From Rhytidiadelphus loreus (taxonomy: Eukaryota; Streptophyta; Bryopsida; Hypnales; Hylocomiaceae), in the NCBI GenBank assembly GCA_947034895.1, contig OX344763.1:17825001-17889000 (forward strand): a stretch of DNA of 64,000 nucleotides. Direction: 5' to 3'. This document shows, in pieces, positions 12,888-23,956 of this stretch (the stretch's first letter is position 1; each line of letters begins with the position of its first letter). Under the pieces are notes generated by a model. The model was not told the DNA's origin. It searched no databases and worked only from the letters and a program-made list of their open reading frames with translations. The translations under genes and the position numbers were made by a program.

Positions 12888-14147
12888 GGTTTCCAACCCT
12901 CGACTTACTACTAGTAACCTCATCCATCCGGATTTTCATCCTTATCTCTTGAGATTTTCACCTAATTTTGGATTTTACGTTGGTCCTAATTTCTAACTTT
13001 TGGAGTTTAACTCCGAATTGCAAACGGATTGCACCAATGGCTTTAGAAGGCCATTTTTAGTTTGGAGTAGCTCCTCCCCCTATTTCTATTGTGAAAAACC
13101 CATTGGAAACTAGCGCCAATTGGAACCAATTAAAAGGGTAAAAAACTAATTTTTGCAGTTTACCTCTTTTGGCCTAGGTAACTAGCTAGGGTTGTTGAAG
13201 AGGCTCTAGGGAGTAAGAAAAGACTCCTTGATGTCTTCGTTCCGACTTCGTACACTCCTGGGACGCCGGTCAACCCTGGAAAGATCCTGCCGTAATTAAT
13301 AATTGGGGGAATGTTGATGATTTCGGTTGCCTCCCGCTATCAAAACACCATGAAATTTGTCGGGGAGCGTTATTAATATAAAAGATGCTAATCTAATTTT
13401 TAGTGAGATTTTACCGCAACCTGGGCATTTTATATGAATTTTTCGTCATGGCTTTTGGCGGTTGATTATTTGGAAAAAGACCCTCTGGAGATAAAAAAAA
13501 ACCGAGACTTTTGGGGAACCTCTCATGGAGTCCCCCAAGCCACGTGCCAAGTCTTGGGCTAATCTGGCACACAGTCGGTGGCGAGGCAAAAACTAGCTTC
13601 TCTTGAATTATCGGCAGTTAGGAAATCTTTCACATGTGAGGGAATCTTGGTAAATGGATTTCGCTGTGGATACCCTGACATGTTCCAGATCCGAGAGCAC
13701 TATCTGGCGGCCGTGGATTCCTCCATGTGGCCTATCTTGGACAAGTAACACTTACAAGCTAACAATTGGGGTTCCTAATATTTCGTCGATGAAATGAGAA
13801 AACCAGAACCTATCTTTGGAGATTTATGTGGGGACTTTCCTAACTCCCCTGGGATCAATTTAGCCTATCACGGTCACGTGCATTGGATTTGGGCTATTTC
13901 GGGTAAGTTCCTGGTAGCCCTATTGTTTCCCACTATTTACGGGTTCTAACCTATATACAAGTGGGGTTTGTGGGTAATCTATGGATAAAAGGCTATTTAT
14001 GACCAAACGCTATATTGGTACGTGACATACGTATTTTGGTTCTACACTCTTTTTTGGGCTTTTTGTAGTATTTTATGCCTTAATTTGTAATAAACTAAAA
14101 AAAGAAAACTATAAGTCCCAAGTGACGAATTTGGGGCTCATAGAGAT

Positions 14148-14796
14148 TTTATGAATTCAAAATATGAGTATTATCATGTAGTTTTCACACCTAGCATAAG
14201 GTTCATTTACATCTAAGAGGGCACTTAGGAATATTGACTATTGCAACCAAGAAAACCTCATTAGAATCCACATGAACCATAGAACATCATTCTCATAAAA
14301 ACAACAAAAACATATAGCTTTCTATTGTAATGAAAAACCCTTGTTATACAAAAACACATCGTGTCAAGATCATATCGAGCCAACATGAGAGAAAGCGTGC
14401 AATAAGTTAACAATGGCCCCTGTCATTGGCTAACAACCTAACCACACCAAGGTCCAATAGCTCCTGGTCAACGGTGGACATTGTGGTCATAGAAAAAACG
14501 CCTCGTGACTTGTGATGTGAGTCACAATCCCATGGTAAAACCCTTCAAACAATGATAGCAATGCGAAAAACATCCTATCACCATAAGCACTAACACTGGC
14601 GACATCCATAGTATAGTAAAGAAATAAAATCCATAATACTTAGTACACAAATGTAGAAAGTGGTTTCACAACCACTCCTTTACTCACCCCCTTCGCCGGT
14701 GTTGAAGCCCTTTTCACACTGGTGAACTCAGTGGTCATTTCGGAAGTACTAACGAGAACCCAATGAAAAATCCATACTAAGATGTTGATGGTTTAT
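14148..14796 (-). other. Probable 3' non-coding part of the Ty3/gypsy element
   Basis: The pol frame ends with TAA at 14797-14799. The following bases (falling coordinates) hold no coding pattern. I looked for a matching LTR copy beyond the 5' side (24.4-25.5 kb) and did not recognise one, so the element's own LTRs remain unidentified. Confidence 0.3.
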
Positions 14797-15750
14797 TTAC
14801 ACACATTTGGGACAAACCCAACGGCCCATTGGGATTTCTTCCAAAGGAAGATTCAAACAATCCATATGCCACCATGTGGAACAAACATCACACAACACCA
14901 TAGTGGCAACGCTCTTAGTGCTTCCACACAAGGGCAAATGCACACTACGCTGGACCAATATGGACTGTCACAGTCCTTATTTTAGTGGAAATTTTTGAAA
15001 GTCTTGTAAATTTAAAAATATACAAGTTGTAGAACATTGAAAAGGACACGTATTAATGTTATATGCTTGATGATCTATAAAATACAAAAGAAATCTTTGC
15101 AAAATTGTTTATACACTTTTTGTAAAGGACTTTGAAAGGTACTCTTACGTATTGTCACAGTCCACAACATTAAAGATAAAGACTCATTGATCTATTAGGA
15201 ATTCAAATATTTTGCAAAAGGACTTATATTTAAATAGGTATATATGTAATCAAATGTTTTGATATGAAATATATAGAATTTTATCCCTAAATTTGAAGAT
15301 ATGGACTAATTTATGTATCATTATCTTATCATAATAGTATTGATTTTTAGGAGTACATTAGACATACATAAAATCAACTTTACACAAATTTATCTTATTA
15401 AAATAATTGTAATAAGTATTTCTAAAGATGGTCTTACTTTCAATAGAGTTAATTTTCATTATAATCAATTCTAAAATTTATTAAAGTAAATCAAAATTTG
15501 ATGTCATCTTTGAAGTTTTTTTACATAAATATACAAAGGAAATTTTGATTAAATTTTTTCACCTTTAACTTAAACACACTATAAATAAATTATAGAAAAA
15601 AAATAAAAAAATTTGGAGATCATATGCAAAAAAATGAAATGGACTTTTATGTATCCATATCTAGCCAGAAATGGTCCACCCTAGTGTGCATTTACCCACA
15701 ACACGTATTTTAGCCCAACCGGAATTTGTGACTTGCTAGAATCAATACGT
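14797..15750 (-). pseudogene. PHD-finger C-terminus of the gypsy polyprotein, split by a MITE
   Basis: Removing the MITE at 14932-15697 together with one ACAA duplicate joins the minus-strand frame without a break. The result is a PHD-like pattern: LCGS, then MVLCDVC, WWHMDCL, and RWVCPKC just before TAA. The spacing Cys-x(n)-Cys-x2-Cys, His-x2-Cys, Cys-x2-Cys fits a PHD finger. The first zinc cysteine seems changed to tyrosine (KYVLCGS where C-x2-C is expected). PHD fingers read histone tails, so in a retroelement one could guide integration or anchor the methyltransferase; that role is inference. Before subtraction the frame stops at TAG supplied by the MITE terminus. Confidence 0.75.
14932..15697. 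mobile_element. MITE (766 bp) inserted in the PHD-finger coding sequence
   Basis: The termini are inverted repeats of about 26 bases: GGGCAAATGCACACTACG at the left and GGGTAAATGCACACTAGG at the right (minus strand), continuing into GGTGGACCA-like text. ACAA flanks both sides (14928-14931; 15698-15701). Subtracting the element plus one ACAA restores the host frame exactly, which independently confirms the boundaries. The interior is AT-rich and non-coding. The superfamily is unassigned. Confidence 0.82.
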
Positions 15751-16885
15751 CCATCAATGTGTGGCAAATGACACGGTGCACAATTGCTTTTGTGATCCTT
15801 CGAGATCTTGCCATCATGACCTTCCAAGAGCAATACTCCCGACTTGAGCACCTCGCGTAATCGTAGAATAATACGTCCTGTAGTCACATCGAGGATGGTA
15901 GGCACTGTTTGTTGCAAGTAGACATAGTCACCAGGTAGAAAATGTCGCACTTGAGGCCTGTAGCCCCCTCCTTGTATTGTAGCATAATGCAAAATGTGTC
16001 TATGCTAAGTAATAGAAAGGTTCTCCAAAGCCATTGGCATCACTCTCTTGTATAATTCTACACGTTATTCGCATACGCGAGCCTACGTGTTTGGATCATC
16101 CATGTGATCCAACATCTTGTCTACTTCTTCTTTGATTGCCATTGGTAAATTGGATGACACCCAAACAATATGTAATAGGGTGAAAAAGAAGCGAGAAAGG
16201 CTTGCTTACTAAACCGATAGCCCATTGCTATCCACGGAAGTTGTAAGTCCCAATTTCTATGATGCCCCTTTTTCAAGCTATATTTTTGAAGCCCCCTCTT
16301 GATGATTTGCACCATGCCCTCTGCCAATCCATTTTCTTTGAGATGATCTCTTGAAGTAGTGCGGTGATCAATCATCGCTTGTTCACATAAGGCTTCAAAT
16401 TCTTTGAGAAACTTGTGTCCTTGGTCAGTCAATACCTCCGTTGGAACTCCAAAGCGACTCAAAACACAATCTAAAAATGAATAAGCAGCCCCTTCACTGA
16501 ACTTGTCAGGCAATGCCACCAACTCAATCCATTTAGGAAAATGTTCGATCATCACCAACACATACTTGTTATGTCGTGAAGTCACCGACAATGGTCTTGT
16601 AAAGTCCAAATTCCATGGATAGCCTAATCCTATGATTGGCAATAGTTGTAATTGAGGCATCGGGGCATTAAAAGATGTCTGCACTCTATCGCACATTGTA
16701 CATCTGGTTATCAATTGTTGAACTTGAATTTGCATACTTCGCCACCAATAGTAAATCTGCAGCAAACTATGAGTTCTTCGCACTCCAAAGTACCCTAAGT
16801 CCTCGTGTGCATGCATTATCAACTTTGCTGTCTCATGAAGTTCCGGTACCACCTTTGTGTTGCCATTTGGCCAAACTCGAAGCAA
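15698..16885 (-). pseudogene. Ty3/gypsy integrase and C-terminal domain
   Basis: Frame 16885-16121 opens with a zinc-binding part (HAHEDLGYFGV...THSLL, CTMCDR). The catalytic core follows: first Asp in WNLDFTRP, second in LTDQGHKF, Glu in NGLAEGM, with 34 residues between the last two. After a break, the frame at 15992 continues with YRPQVRHFLPGDYVYLQQ, an SH3-like DNA-binding tail, then GVLLLEGHDGK and CAPCHLP, leading into the PHD finger. The catalytic residues survive, but frames are broken at 16121 and near 16000. Integrase would insert the cDNA copy into the genome. Confidence 0.85.
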
Positions 16886-16906
16886 ATGAGCCCCCTCCCC
16901 CTTTGC

Positions 16907-17221
16907 TCATTGTAGAATCCTATTTTTCTCTTTGGTTGACGCATTGACCACCAATTCTCTATGATTCAAGTGTTTCATCACCTCCACGTCATCAAAAATA
17001 TATTTGGCGCCTTCAAACTCTTCACCACCATCCGAATCCATTGTGGCCACGATGGCTTCTTCGGTGTCGTCTCCAGTCATCGCCAATATACTCAAATAAG
17101 CAGCAAAATGCCAATCTAGTAACGAATCTTCTCCCTCCTCTACATGCCATGAGGCCCTTGTAAAGTCCACTTGGCTAAGACTTGGATTGCGACTTAAACC
17201 GTCAGCATTCATGTTCACCAA
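16907..17221 (-). pseudogene. Linker between RNase H and integrase of the gypsy element
   Basis: This frame begins NMNADGLSRNP, the conserved end of Ty3 RNase H ('ADxLSR'), and runs through an acidic linker. It stops at 16907 and is in the same frame as the integrase segment starting at 16885, so one nonsense codon separates them. It has no known domain of its own. Confidence 0.65.
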
Positions 17222-18071
17222 ACCAATACGGCCGTACGGTGTACAATTTTAAAGTCATACTCCATTAGCATTAGAGTCCATCGTGCAAGCTTGCCTATGA
17301 GCTTGTCTGATTCCATCAGCCACTTCAACGGTTGGTGGTTTGTAATCAATAGAAATTCGTTTCCATATAAATAACAACGAAAATGACCATTGCCCAAATC
17401 GCTGCTAAACACTCTCCTTCATACGAGCTATACTGTGCCTCCGCGTTGTTGTTGGAGCGGCTGGCATAAGCTACCACAAATTCCTTGCCATCATCATCCA
17501 TTTGAGTCAACACCACACCAATTCCCAGTGAGCTCCAATCCGTGTGCAATTGATATGTTCTACCCAAAATTGGCCTCCTTAATATTGGTGCCAAGGATAA
17601 ACGTTCCATCAATTGTTTGAAAGCCGCATCTTGCTCATCTCCCCACATCCAAGGTTGATTATTCCTTTTTAGCATGGTTAATGGTTTTCCGATGACACTA
17701 AACGTTTTCACAAATTTTCGATAGTAATTGCACAACTCCAAAAATGCCCGCAAGCTACTCACATCCTTTGGCCTTAGAATAGAAATCATCACCTCCACCT
17801 TACTAGCCACCACATCCAATCCCCCAAGATATATCATGTAGCCCAAATACTCCACACGGTCATAATAGAACTTACATTTGTTCGGATGTAGTTTTAACCC
17901 ATGAAGTCTTTGTCTCGCAAAAACCTCTTTCAAGTGAGCTCTATGTTATTTTTGATTTGTACTATACACAATAATGTCATCAATGTAGCATTTCACAAAA
18001 TCCAAGCCAGGAAATATGCGATCCATAACTCTTTGAAACTCAACAGGTGCATTTTTCAAATCAAATGGGAG
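17215..18071 (-). pseudogene. Reverse transcriptase core (YIDD) and RNase H of the gypsy element
   Basis: From 18071 downward the minus strand reads FDLKNAPVEFQRVMDR, then CYIDDIIVYS, where YIDD is the RT catalytic box. An in-frame stop follows at NQK-stop-HRAHLKEVF. The segment 17933-17346 continues with the RT thumb (KCKFYYDRVEYLGY) and RNase H, whose HTDWSSLGIGVVL and YEGECLAAIWA hold catalytic Asp and Glu. A frameshift near 17390-17410 moves the rest to 17412-17215, where ITNHQPLKWLM has Asn in place of the usual catalytic Asp. RT fingers and part of the palm are missing at the CACTA boundary. The enzyme would copy RNA into cDNA; this copy cannot. Confidence 0.87.
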
Positions 18072-20062
18072 CACTACAAGAAAAACAAGGTATAAATGAC
18101 TGCAAAGAATGAATGCATAGGAGTCATTGTGGATAAAGATGACTGCACTGTGATTTTGGCCCCTAGAGTCATAATGGACTAGTCATTTTTATAAATGACT
18201 ACTATAGTATTATCACCATCCATTGTTAGCTTGGATGGGGTTTTGGATGAAACTTCCAAACTGGTAAAGAAAAAAGAAGTTTAAGGAAATGACTCCTATG
18301 TTGCCACTTGGCCAGTCATTCTAAAGTCATCCCATAGTCACAAATGACCTCTTTTTTTAATCATTTTCTAAAATCTAGGATTATATTTTGAAATTTATGA
18401 AATTTGAATATTATTTTTTGAAATCTAGGATTATATTCTGAAATCTAGGAAATGTGAATATTTTTTTTCTGAAATCTAGGATTATATTCTAAAATCTAGG
18501 AAATGTGAATATTATTTTTTGAAATTTAGGATTATATTCTAAAATCTAGAAAATTTAAATATTTTTCTTCTGAAATCTAGGATTGTATTCTAAAATCTTG
18601 GAAATGTGAATATTATTTTTTGAAATCTAGGATTGTTTTCTAAAATCCAGAAATTGTGAATACTATTTTTTGAAATCTAGGATTATCTTCTAAAATCTAG
18701 AAAATGTGAATATTTTTCTTCTGAAATCTAGGATTATATTTTGAAATCTATGAAATTTGAATATTATTTTTTGAAATCTAGAATTATATTCTGAAATCTA
18801 GGAAATGTGAATATTTTTCTTCTGAAATCTAGGATTATATTCTAAAATCTAGGAAATGTGAATATTATTTTTTGAAATCTAGGATTATATTCTAAAATCT
18901 AGGAAATTTAAATATTTTCTTCTGAAATCTAGGATTGTATTCTAAAATCTAGGAAATGTGAATATTATTTTCAAGTTGTGGTGAAATATGTAAAATGAAT
19001 ACACCATATACCGAACACCATACACCATATACAAATACTTGATTCATACACCATATACAAATACATGATTCATACACCATATACAAATACATGATACACA
19101 ATACACTATATTTTGCATATGTGCCAAATGGATTTTCAAGCCAATTAGTATGTGAATACAAATAGTTCAAATAACAAGCCTTTTCTACAAGTGAGGTGGT
19201 AGGGAGGCAAGACAAACCATGTGGGATTTGTAAAATGTTGATGCAATAGTAGAGTAGTGATGTGAAAGTCATTACGTAGTCGTGTTAAAGTAAATCGCAA
19301 TCAAAATAGTAGAGTAGTGACACGGAAGTCATTATGTAATTGATTAAGTCCAAATTAGAAGTTTAACAATGTTGTGAACAAAAATCAAGGGATGAAACAT
19401 AGACATTGTGAAAGTTATCAACCTAGTTCTATAAAAATTAGAACCAAAAATTGTTTTTTTATCTTTTAGAGGTGCTAAATGTCATCTAAATTTTAGTTTT
19501 TGGCCTTTGCATTGTCAATTTAATTTTTAATTTTTTTAATTTTTTTGAAAAAAGCATTAGTAAATAGTGAATAAAAATAAAAATAAAAATAAGTCTCCAA
19601 GAGTGCATCATTTTAACCCCTACAGGAGCAAGGCCTTTCTTCTACCAAAGAAACATTGAAAACTGTCATTTCTGTAGCAAAGAGTAAAAAAGAATTTAAA
19701 ATATTTTTCTTTGACATCTAACCGTAGGATCTTACACCCAACTAGTATTAAAAAGTGTGGAAAAATTTTCAGAATTTTTGACCGCATAGATTGCAAGATA
19801 TTTGCATTTAAAGTGGGAAAAACCAAGTTTTTTAGCACATTGTGGGACTAGATAAAGACAACACATTCCGGATGTAAAAATGTGGATGAAGACTCTCTGC
19901 CACTAAGTCGTCATCTTGTAGTCGCGAATGTGACTCTGAAATGACTTTAACGATGACAACCCCAAACCCTTGGTGCAATTAGGGAACACGAGTCATATTC
20001 AAGTTGTTCCAGACAAGCAATCATTCTTCTATGGTTACATTTACCCCCATTTCCTTGTAGTG
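18072..20062. mobile_element. CACTA-type non-autonomous element, copy 1 (1,991 bp), inside RT
   Basis: The left end is CACTACAAGAAAAACAAGG. The right end, on the minus strand, is CACTACAAGGAAATGGGG. Subterminal AGTCAT-type repeats fill the first 250 bases. A near-identical element lies at 30500-32219. The two differ in the number of ~50-bp minisatellite units and by a segment of about 72 bases present only in copy 2. No 3-bp target duplication is evident (GAG left, TCA right), and about 300 bases of RT are missing at the site, so insertion was accompanied or followed by deletion. The open frames inside come from repeats and are not genes. Confidence 0.75.
18380..18970. repeat. Minisatellite, ~50-bp unit, about 12 copies
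   Basis: The unit is like 'gaaatctaggattatattct' followed by 'aaaatctaggaaatgtgaatatta' and a T-run. About twelve units occur here, against about five in the sister copy at 30790-31050. There are no unique spacers, so it is not a CRISPR array. Confidence 0.8.
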
Positions 20063-20262
20063 TCATTTGTCAAGTTAATACATATCTCTTGTCCCTTCAG
20101 TACTCCCAAATCCTTGAAACTAAAGGTAAAACAATCAACATACATCTTGAGGAACTCTTGCTTCTCTTTTTCCTCTGCTTCACTTTTCAGGCCTGCCAAT
20201 GGTTTCCAAGTTTTCTTGATCACCACTTCCTTCCGATCTTCCTTTGAAGCAGATTTTTCCAC
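20063..20262 (-). pseudogene. N-terminal lead-in of gypsy reverse transcriptase
   Basis: The minus-strand text runs KEKQEFLKMYVDCFTFSFKD and then QEICINLTNDT. This matches the region just before RT fingers in Ty3 polyproteins (a 'Phe-Ala-Asp-Val-Phe ... Leu-Thr-Asp-Thr' pattern). It breaks at the CACTA boundary. The next RT residues on the far side (LPFDLKNAP) are about 100 residues further along the protein. Confidence 0.65.
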
Positions 20263-20649
20263 TTTTGGTTACTATCACACACCACCTAGAGTAGAGTCCT
20301 CTTGTTCTACTCCAACCATGCCATATTGCTCTTCCACTTGGCTCAAACGTCATAGCTCATTAGTCTGACCTTCAATATCGCCCTCAAAGAATAATTTTTC
20401 CACATGCTCCACCAATTCAATTTTGTGTTTGGTCATTTCTTCCCAATTACGCCAACTTGTTCTTGGAGCGATGAAAAATGGAGTATCCTTCTATAAATCC
20501 CATGGATGAGCTGTGAAGGCCTCTTCACCCCCAACCACCATATTTGGACTGCTAGAACTTGATGGTTTTATGGTGGCTTGTAGCTTATAAAAATCCAAGT
20601 GGCTCGATAGTGTTGAAGCTCTACGCTTTTGCTCTGCCACAAGTCCACA

Positions 20650-21700
20650 ACGAGTGGTACTATCCAAAAGAGACAATTTAAATCCATGACTTAGCCAATA
20701 AGATATTGTCTCTGAAATTCCGTGATACTTGGGACATTGGTAATGCTCGATTGGAACCCCATAACCCATTCCTGCTCATCGGCATTAGGCTCTACTATTT
20801 CTTTAGTGCGAGCATCCCACACTAAACCTAGTCCATTATCTTTAAAGACATAGGACCTTGAAAAACTCACCAATGTAGGTAAAACCCTTTAAGGTTCACC
20901 TTTGTAGTTGATAACCACTAACGGAGCTTGATCATTATAATAAACACGCTTGGGTGATCGTTGGGGATTCAAAATATCTTTCATATATACATCGAGTCGT
21001 TAAATACGCGCCACTGTTATATGTAACAACTCGAGTGGTGCCATATTGGTCCACCAAAGCCGTGATTTGTGAGCTCGTAAATCCATTGCAACCACATCTA
21101 ATAAAATGGAAATTCCAAGAATTCTACGAATGTGATGGATACTCTCAAGTGTGTGTATACAAAAAGTACTTACCATTGGTACATTTTCAATAATATACCT
21201 TGGTGGCTACGGTTGAAAAGTTTGAATAGAACGTATCACCTGCACCATATCATAAAACCGTGAAGAACAATTGTCCTTCAAGCCATTTTGCTTATCCGCC
21301 ATAGACATACCTTGGCACGGCTAGTCCGCAATAATTAAATCCACATGCCCCAATCGTACAATGTCTTCATATAAAATCAAAGAAATATCGCTCGGTAGTT
21401 TAGCAAATGCGATCTTAATAGCATTGGTGCTTAATAAGGATGGAAAAGTTTGACGCATTCGTCAAGCATAACACTTGGCTAGTTGTTGTGCCATGTTGTC
21501 GTTGTCCATATAAATATAATGCCTCACTTTTACCCTCGCTTGCAACACTGCAACCAATCCATTGCCAATACCACCAAATAACTCCAAAAGTGTAATACCT
21601 TTGTTTGGCGGCTTCCAATGGATTGTAGAAGTATCCAAAGGTGGACCAACATCATTCACACCTCCGCCTTCCTCTTCATTTTGTAGCAACAAAGATTGTT
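20650..21700 (-). pseudogene. C5-cytosine DNA methyltransferase domain within the gypsy pol
   Basis: The motifs appear in order on the minus strand. Motif I, the SAM-binding loop: ITLLELFGGIGNGLVAVL (about 21590-21543). Motif IV: PCQG followed by MSMAD (21320-21309), with the catalytic cysteine kept but preceded by a TAG. Motif VI: YIIENVP (about 21196-21178). Motif VIII: KSRLWWTN (about 21070-21043). Then a C-terminal part, SYVFKDNGLGLVWD, EQEWVMGF and a motif-X-like QVMDLNCL. The enzyme would methylate cytosine in DNA. It lies between protease and RT in what was one reading frame. Several stops make it inactive. Motif order and the Glu-Asn-Val box separate it from other methyltransferases; the subfamily (DNMT3/DRM-like or other) is unresolved. 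Confidence 0.85.
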
Positions 21701-21710
21701 GCCACGCCTC

Positions 21711-22439
21711 CTAAATCACAATTTTTGTGGCATGTTGTAGCTCGGCAGTACTGTTCCACACCAATTCTACTCCAGGTTGATATAATTCTTCGCCCCTAGC
21801 TTCCAAAGCCTGAACGTCATCCGCTTTTGCGATTGAAGCGACTATAGAAGGATTTTCAAAATCCTCTTGAAACCAAGATGGGCCCTTTGCTACAAGCCCA
21901 GAAAAACAATAGAGATTAGCCAAATTCTTGATGAGAACTTATATAAAACAAGCTAGTAGTTGAGCCTTGCGTCCATCCCCTACTTATCATCCCAATCTAT
22001 ATGACGTTGTCTCCTCCCAAAAGTCCAAGGTGAAATCCATAGGGTATAACACCATAGCACCTAACAAAACATCATAAAATTTGGCCTTCGTGACTATAGC
22101 TTTCACCTTCATGAAGCTAGCATTTTCAACATCATCATAGCGGAGTCATAGTGTCAACTCGTTCCGTGTAATGCCATTTGTTTGCTCCGTCCCTCCCATA
22201 GAAGTACTAATTGTCTACGGATATGTTTCTAACGTGTCCTCCCTCAAATCCAAGCCTTCAATGGCTGAATCACCCAACATCAAAGGTTGTGCATCAAAAT
22301 CCAATAGTACCCGTTGAGGTACAAAAATTTTCCCTTTGGGCCCAACTAATTGAAAAATGCCTTGGAAATTGTCAAGTACCACCACTCCTAGAGCGATGAA
22401 TGACCGCTCTATTGCCGGACATGTTGGCATGGTCTTCAA
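21711..22439 (-). pseudogene. Aspartic protease and following linker of the gypsy polyprotein
   Basis: The frame 22439-22215 contains VLLDFDAQPLMLGDSAIEGL. In retroviral-type proteases this is Leu-Leu-Asp-(Ser/Thr)-Gly-Ala-Gln-Pro, so the catalytic Asp remains while the next two residues are changed. A hydrophobic strand (GIFQLVGPKGKIFVPQRV) precedes it as usual. The next part down to 21711 is broken, with fragments such as YDVLLGA-like text, and leads to the methyltransferase. Protease cleaves the polyprotein. Confidence 0.65.
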
Positions 22440-22837
22440 CCGAGCAGTTGCTAATAAAAGCCCCTTCGACTCAGTTCAATCACCATTAGTTGCCGCTTGT
22501 GGCTCAAGCGTAGTTTTCATGGCACTACTGATGTTGAGGTGCCTTCTTTACACATGGTAGCTGCCAATTGGAACACTATAGCAACGTTGAACTGTGCATT
22601 TGCAATCATGGATGTTGAAAACAACAAAGCATGACAAATGGTGGTCGTTGCCTCAAAAAGTGTGCCTATACCTAGACTACTAGTCTTTGTAACTTGAGCA
22701 GCCCGGCAATTGGTGGAGTTTTGAATTGGTGGAACCATAGATGACGTAGACACCACATTCTCCAATGTGAATGACTCTCGCAATCTAGCTTGTCAATTGG
22801 CTTCACCTCGCTGTGGATCCAACCCTGAATTTGCCCC

Positions 22838-23750
22838 TCATGATGCATCATGCATTACGATCTTACTCCATGTTGTAGCAAAGGCATCCCTTGGCGTGCC
22901 ATTGACATCCACCATACCACATAACATGTGGTCGTCCTCTTCTGCATAAAAGGACGTTGTGGTCCTTTGTGAAGAAGATCCCTTGGCCTCCGTGGTTACA
23001 GTCATTGCTGCCATCTTAGCCTCCAATTCTATAAATCGGGCCTTCCACAATTTTTTCTCTCCTCCCACAGACTTGGACTCTTTAGAGTCACTTCCTTTGG
23101 CATCTTTGGCTCCCTTAGGTTTGAGTTCTGGATGCAGCTTCCAACAGCTAGCTTCTCCATGGCCCTTGACACCGCAACCAAAGCAGAATCCACCAATCTT
23201 GGCAGTTTCTTCCTTTGGTGTCTTTTTGCAATCTCGTCGACGATGACCAACCCCACCACAATTAAAACAAGTAATATCTACATCCCCCACATTAGCTGGA
23301 ATGCTAGTTTTAGCGGATTTAGTCTTCTCGGGTTGTTTCTCCTCCTTTCATAAGAACCTCATGGATGCTTTTTCCTCCAACAGATTGATCTCAATTCTCT
23401 TAGAGGTCTCAAAAACATACCTCAAGGTGGGTGGGACACCCAACCTCAAGGCCTCACCTCAAACAAGAGTTTTGAGCTCTTTATCCAAGATGTTGTACCA
23501 ATGCTAAACAACTTGCTGCTCAATCACTCCGTGAGTGGCAGCAATCAAGCGCCTTAGTCTTGAATGCGCCTTTCGCAACGACTCATCACTTTCACGTGCA
23601 AACGTGCGAAGTGACTTCATTTTATCGGCCCTTTGTTTGTAGTAATTCCACTACAGCTGCAAAAAGAATTGAATTGTGGAATTGAAAGGAGGTGGATTTG
23701 GCATTGGCATTAGACCCATAGTCACGGTGGCTTCTTGGCCTCCCACACTT
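22838..23750 (-). pseudogene. Gag with two CCHC zinc knuckles
   Basis: The frame 23290-22838 has CFNCGGVGHRRRDC and CFGCGVKGHGEASC, both C-x2-C-x4-H-x4-C knuckles of nucleocapsid. It continues upstream through stops with RADKMKSLRTFARESDESL, then HSRLRRLIAATHGVIEQQVV and WYNILDKELKTLV, a helical capsid-like region (about 23650-23480). At least three nonsense codons interrupt it, several explained by C to T changes (CGA to TGA, CAG to TAG). Gag packages the RNA. The start of the frame is uncertain. Confidence 0.75.
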
Positions 23751-23956
23751 GCACCCCATTCTTCCTACTTTCTTTTGCTAGCAGGCACTATAGTAGTGGA
23801 ACCCCCTCCCCAAACATCAACATAGTTTGGGGCATAGTAATTTCGCTAGGCTAAGATTTCGGTGCAATGAGCAAGCTCAAATTCCTCATAATCTGCCAAA
23901 GGTGCCCCTTCAAGACACCAAAATAACGCCCTCCACACCATATATGGGTTGAAACT

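Larger units (their letters stand above)
10371..14142 (-). mobile_element. Solo LTR A (3,772 bp), giant-LTR family
   Basis: Read on the minus strand it begins TATGAGCC (TG decayed to TA; copies B and C keep TGTGAGCC) and ends GCGCCCACA. It is flanked by a perfect 5-bp target duplication, GAGAT at 10366-10370 and again at 14143-14147. It matches solo LTR B (25566-29290) over its length in the opposite orientation. It contains a TATA box followed by transcript-leader-like text, and a GC-rich minisatellite. No gag or pol and no second LTR accompany it, so it is best read as a solo LTR left by recombination. Several short open frames inside are not genes. Confidence 0.82.
14797..23910 (-). mobile_element. 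Decayed Ty3/gypsy retrotransposon carrying a DNA methyltransferase and a PHD finger
   Basis: The domains on the minus strand, from high to low coordinates, are: gag with two zinc knuckles (to 22838), aspartic protease (around 22300), C5-cytosine methyltransferase (about 21700-20650), RT N-terminal part (20262-20063), RT core and RNase H (18071-17215), zinc-binding and DDE integrase (16885-16121), an SH3-like tail (about 15992-15710), and a PHD finger ending at 14797. Integrase after RNase H marks Ty3/gypsy. Frames carry many stops and shifts, so it is dead. A MITE (14932-15697) and a CACTA-type element (18072-20062) are nested in it, and about 100 residues of RT are missing at the CACTA site. 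The LTRs were not found. The 5' limit is approximate. Confidence 0.85.

Noticed and set aside
18380..18970. CRISPR-like array
   Set aside because: The ~50-bp units follow each other without unique spacers, the context is eukaryotic, and the same unit varies in number in a sister transposon.
18949..19272. 107-residue ORF duplicated at 31031-31354
   Set aside because: It is duplicated only because the whole CACTA-type element is. Its Cys/Tyr/Met-rich text comes from a short DNA repeat (accatatacaaata).
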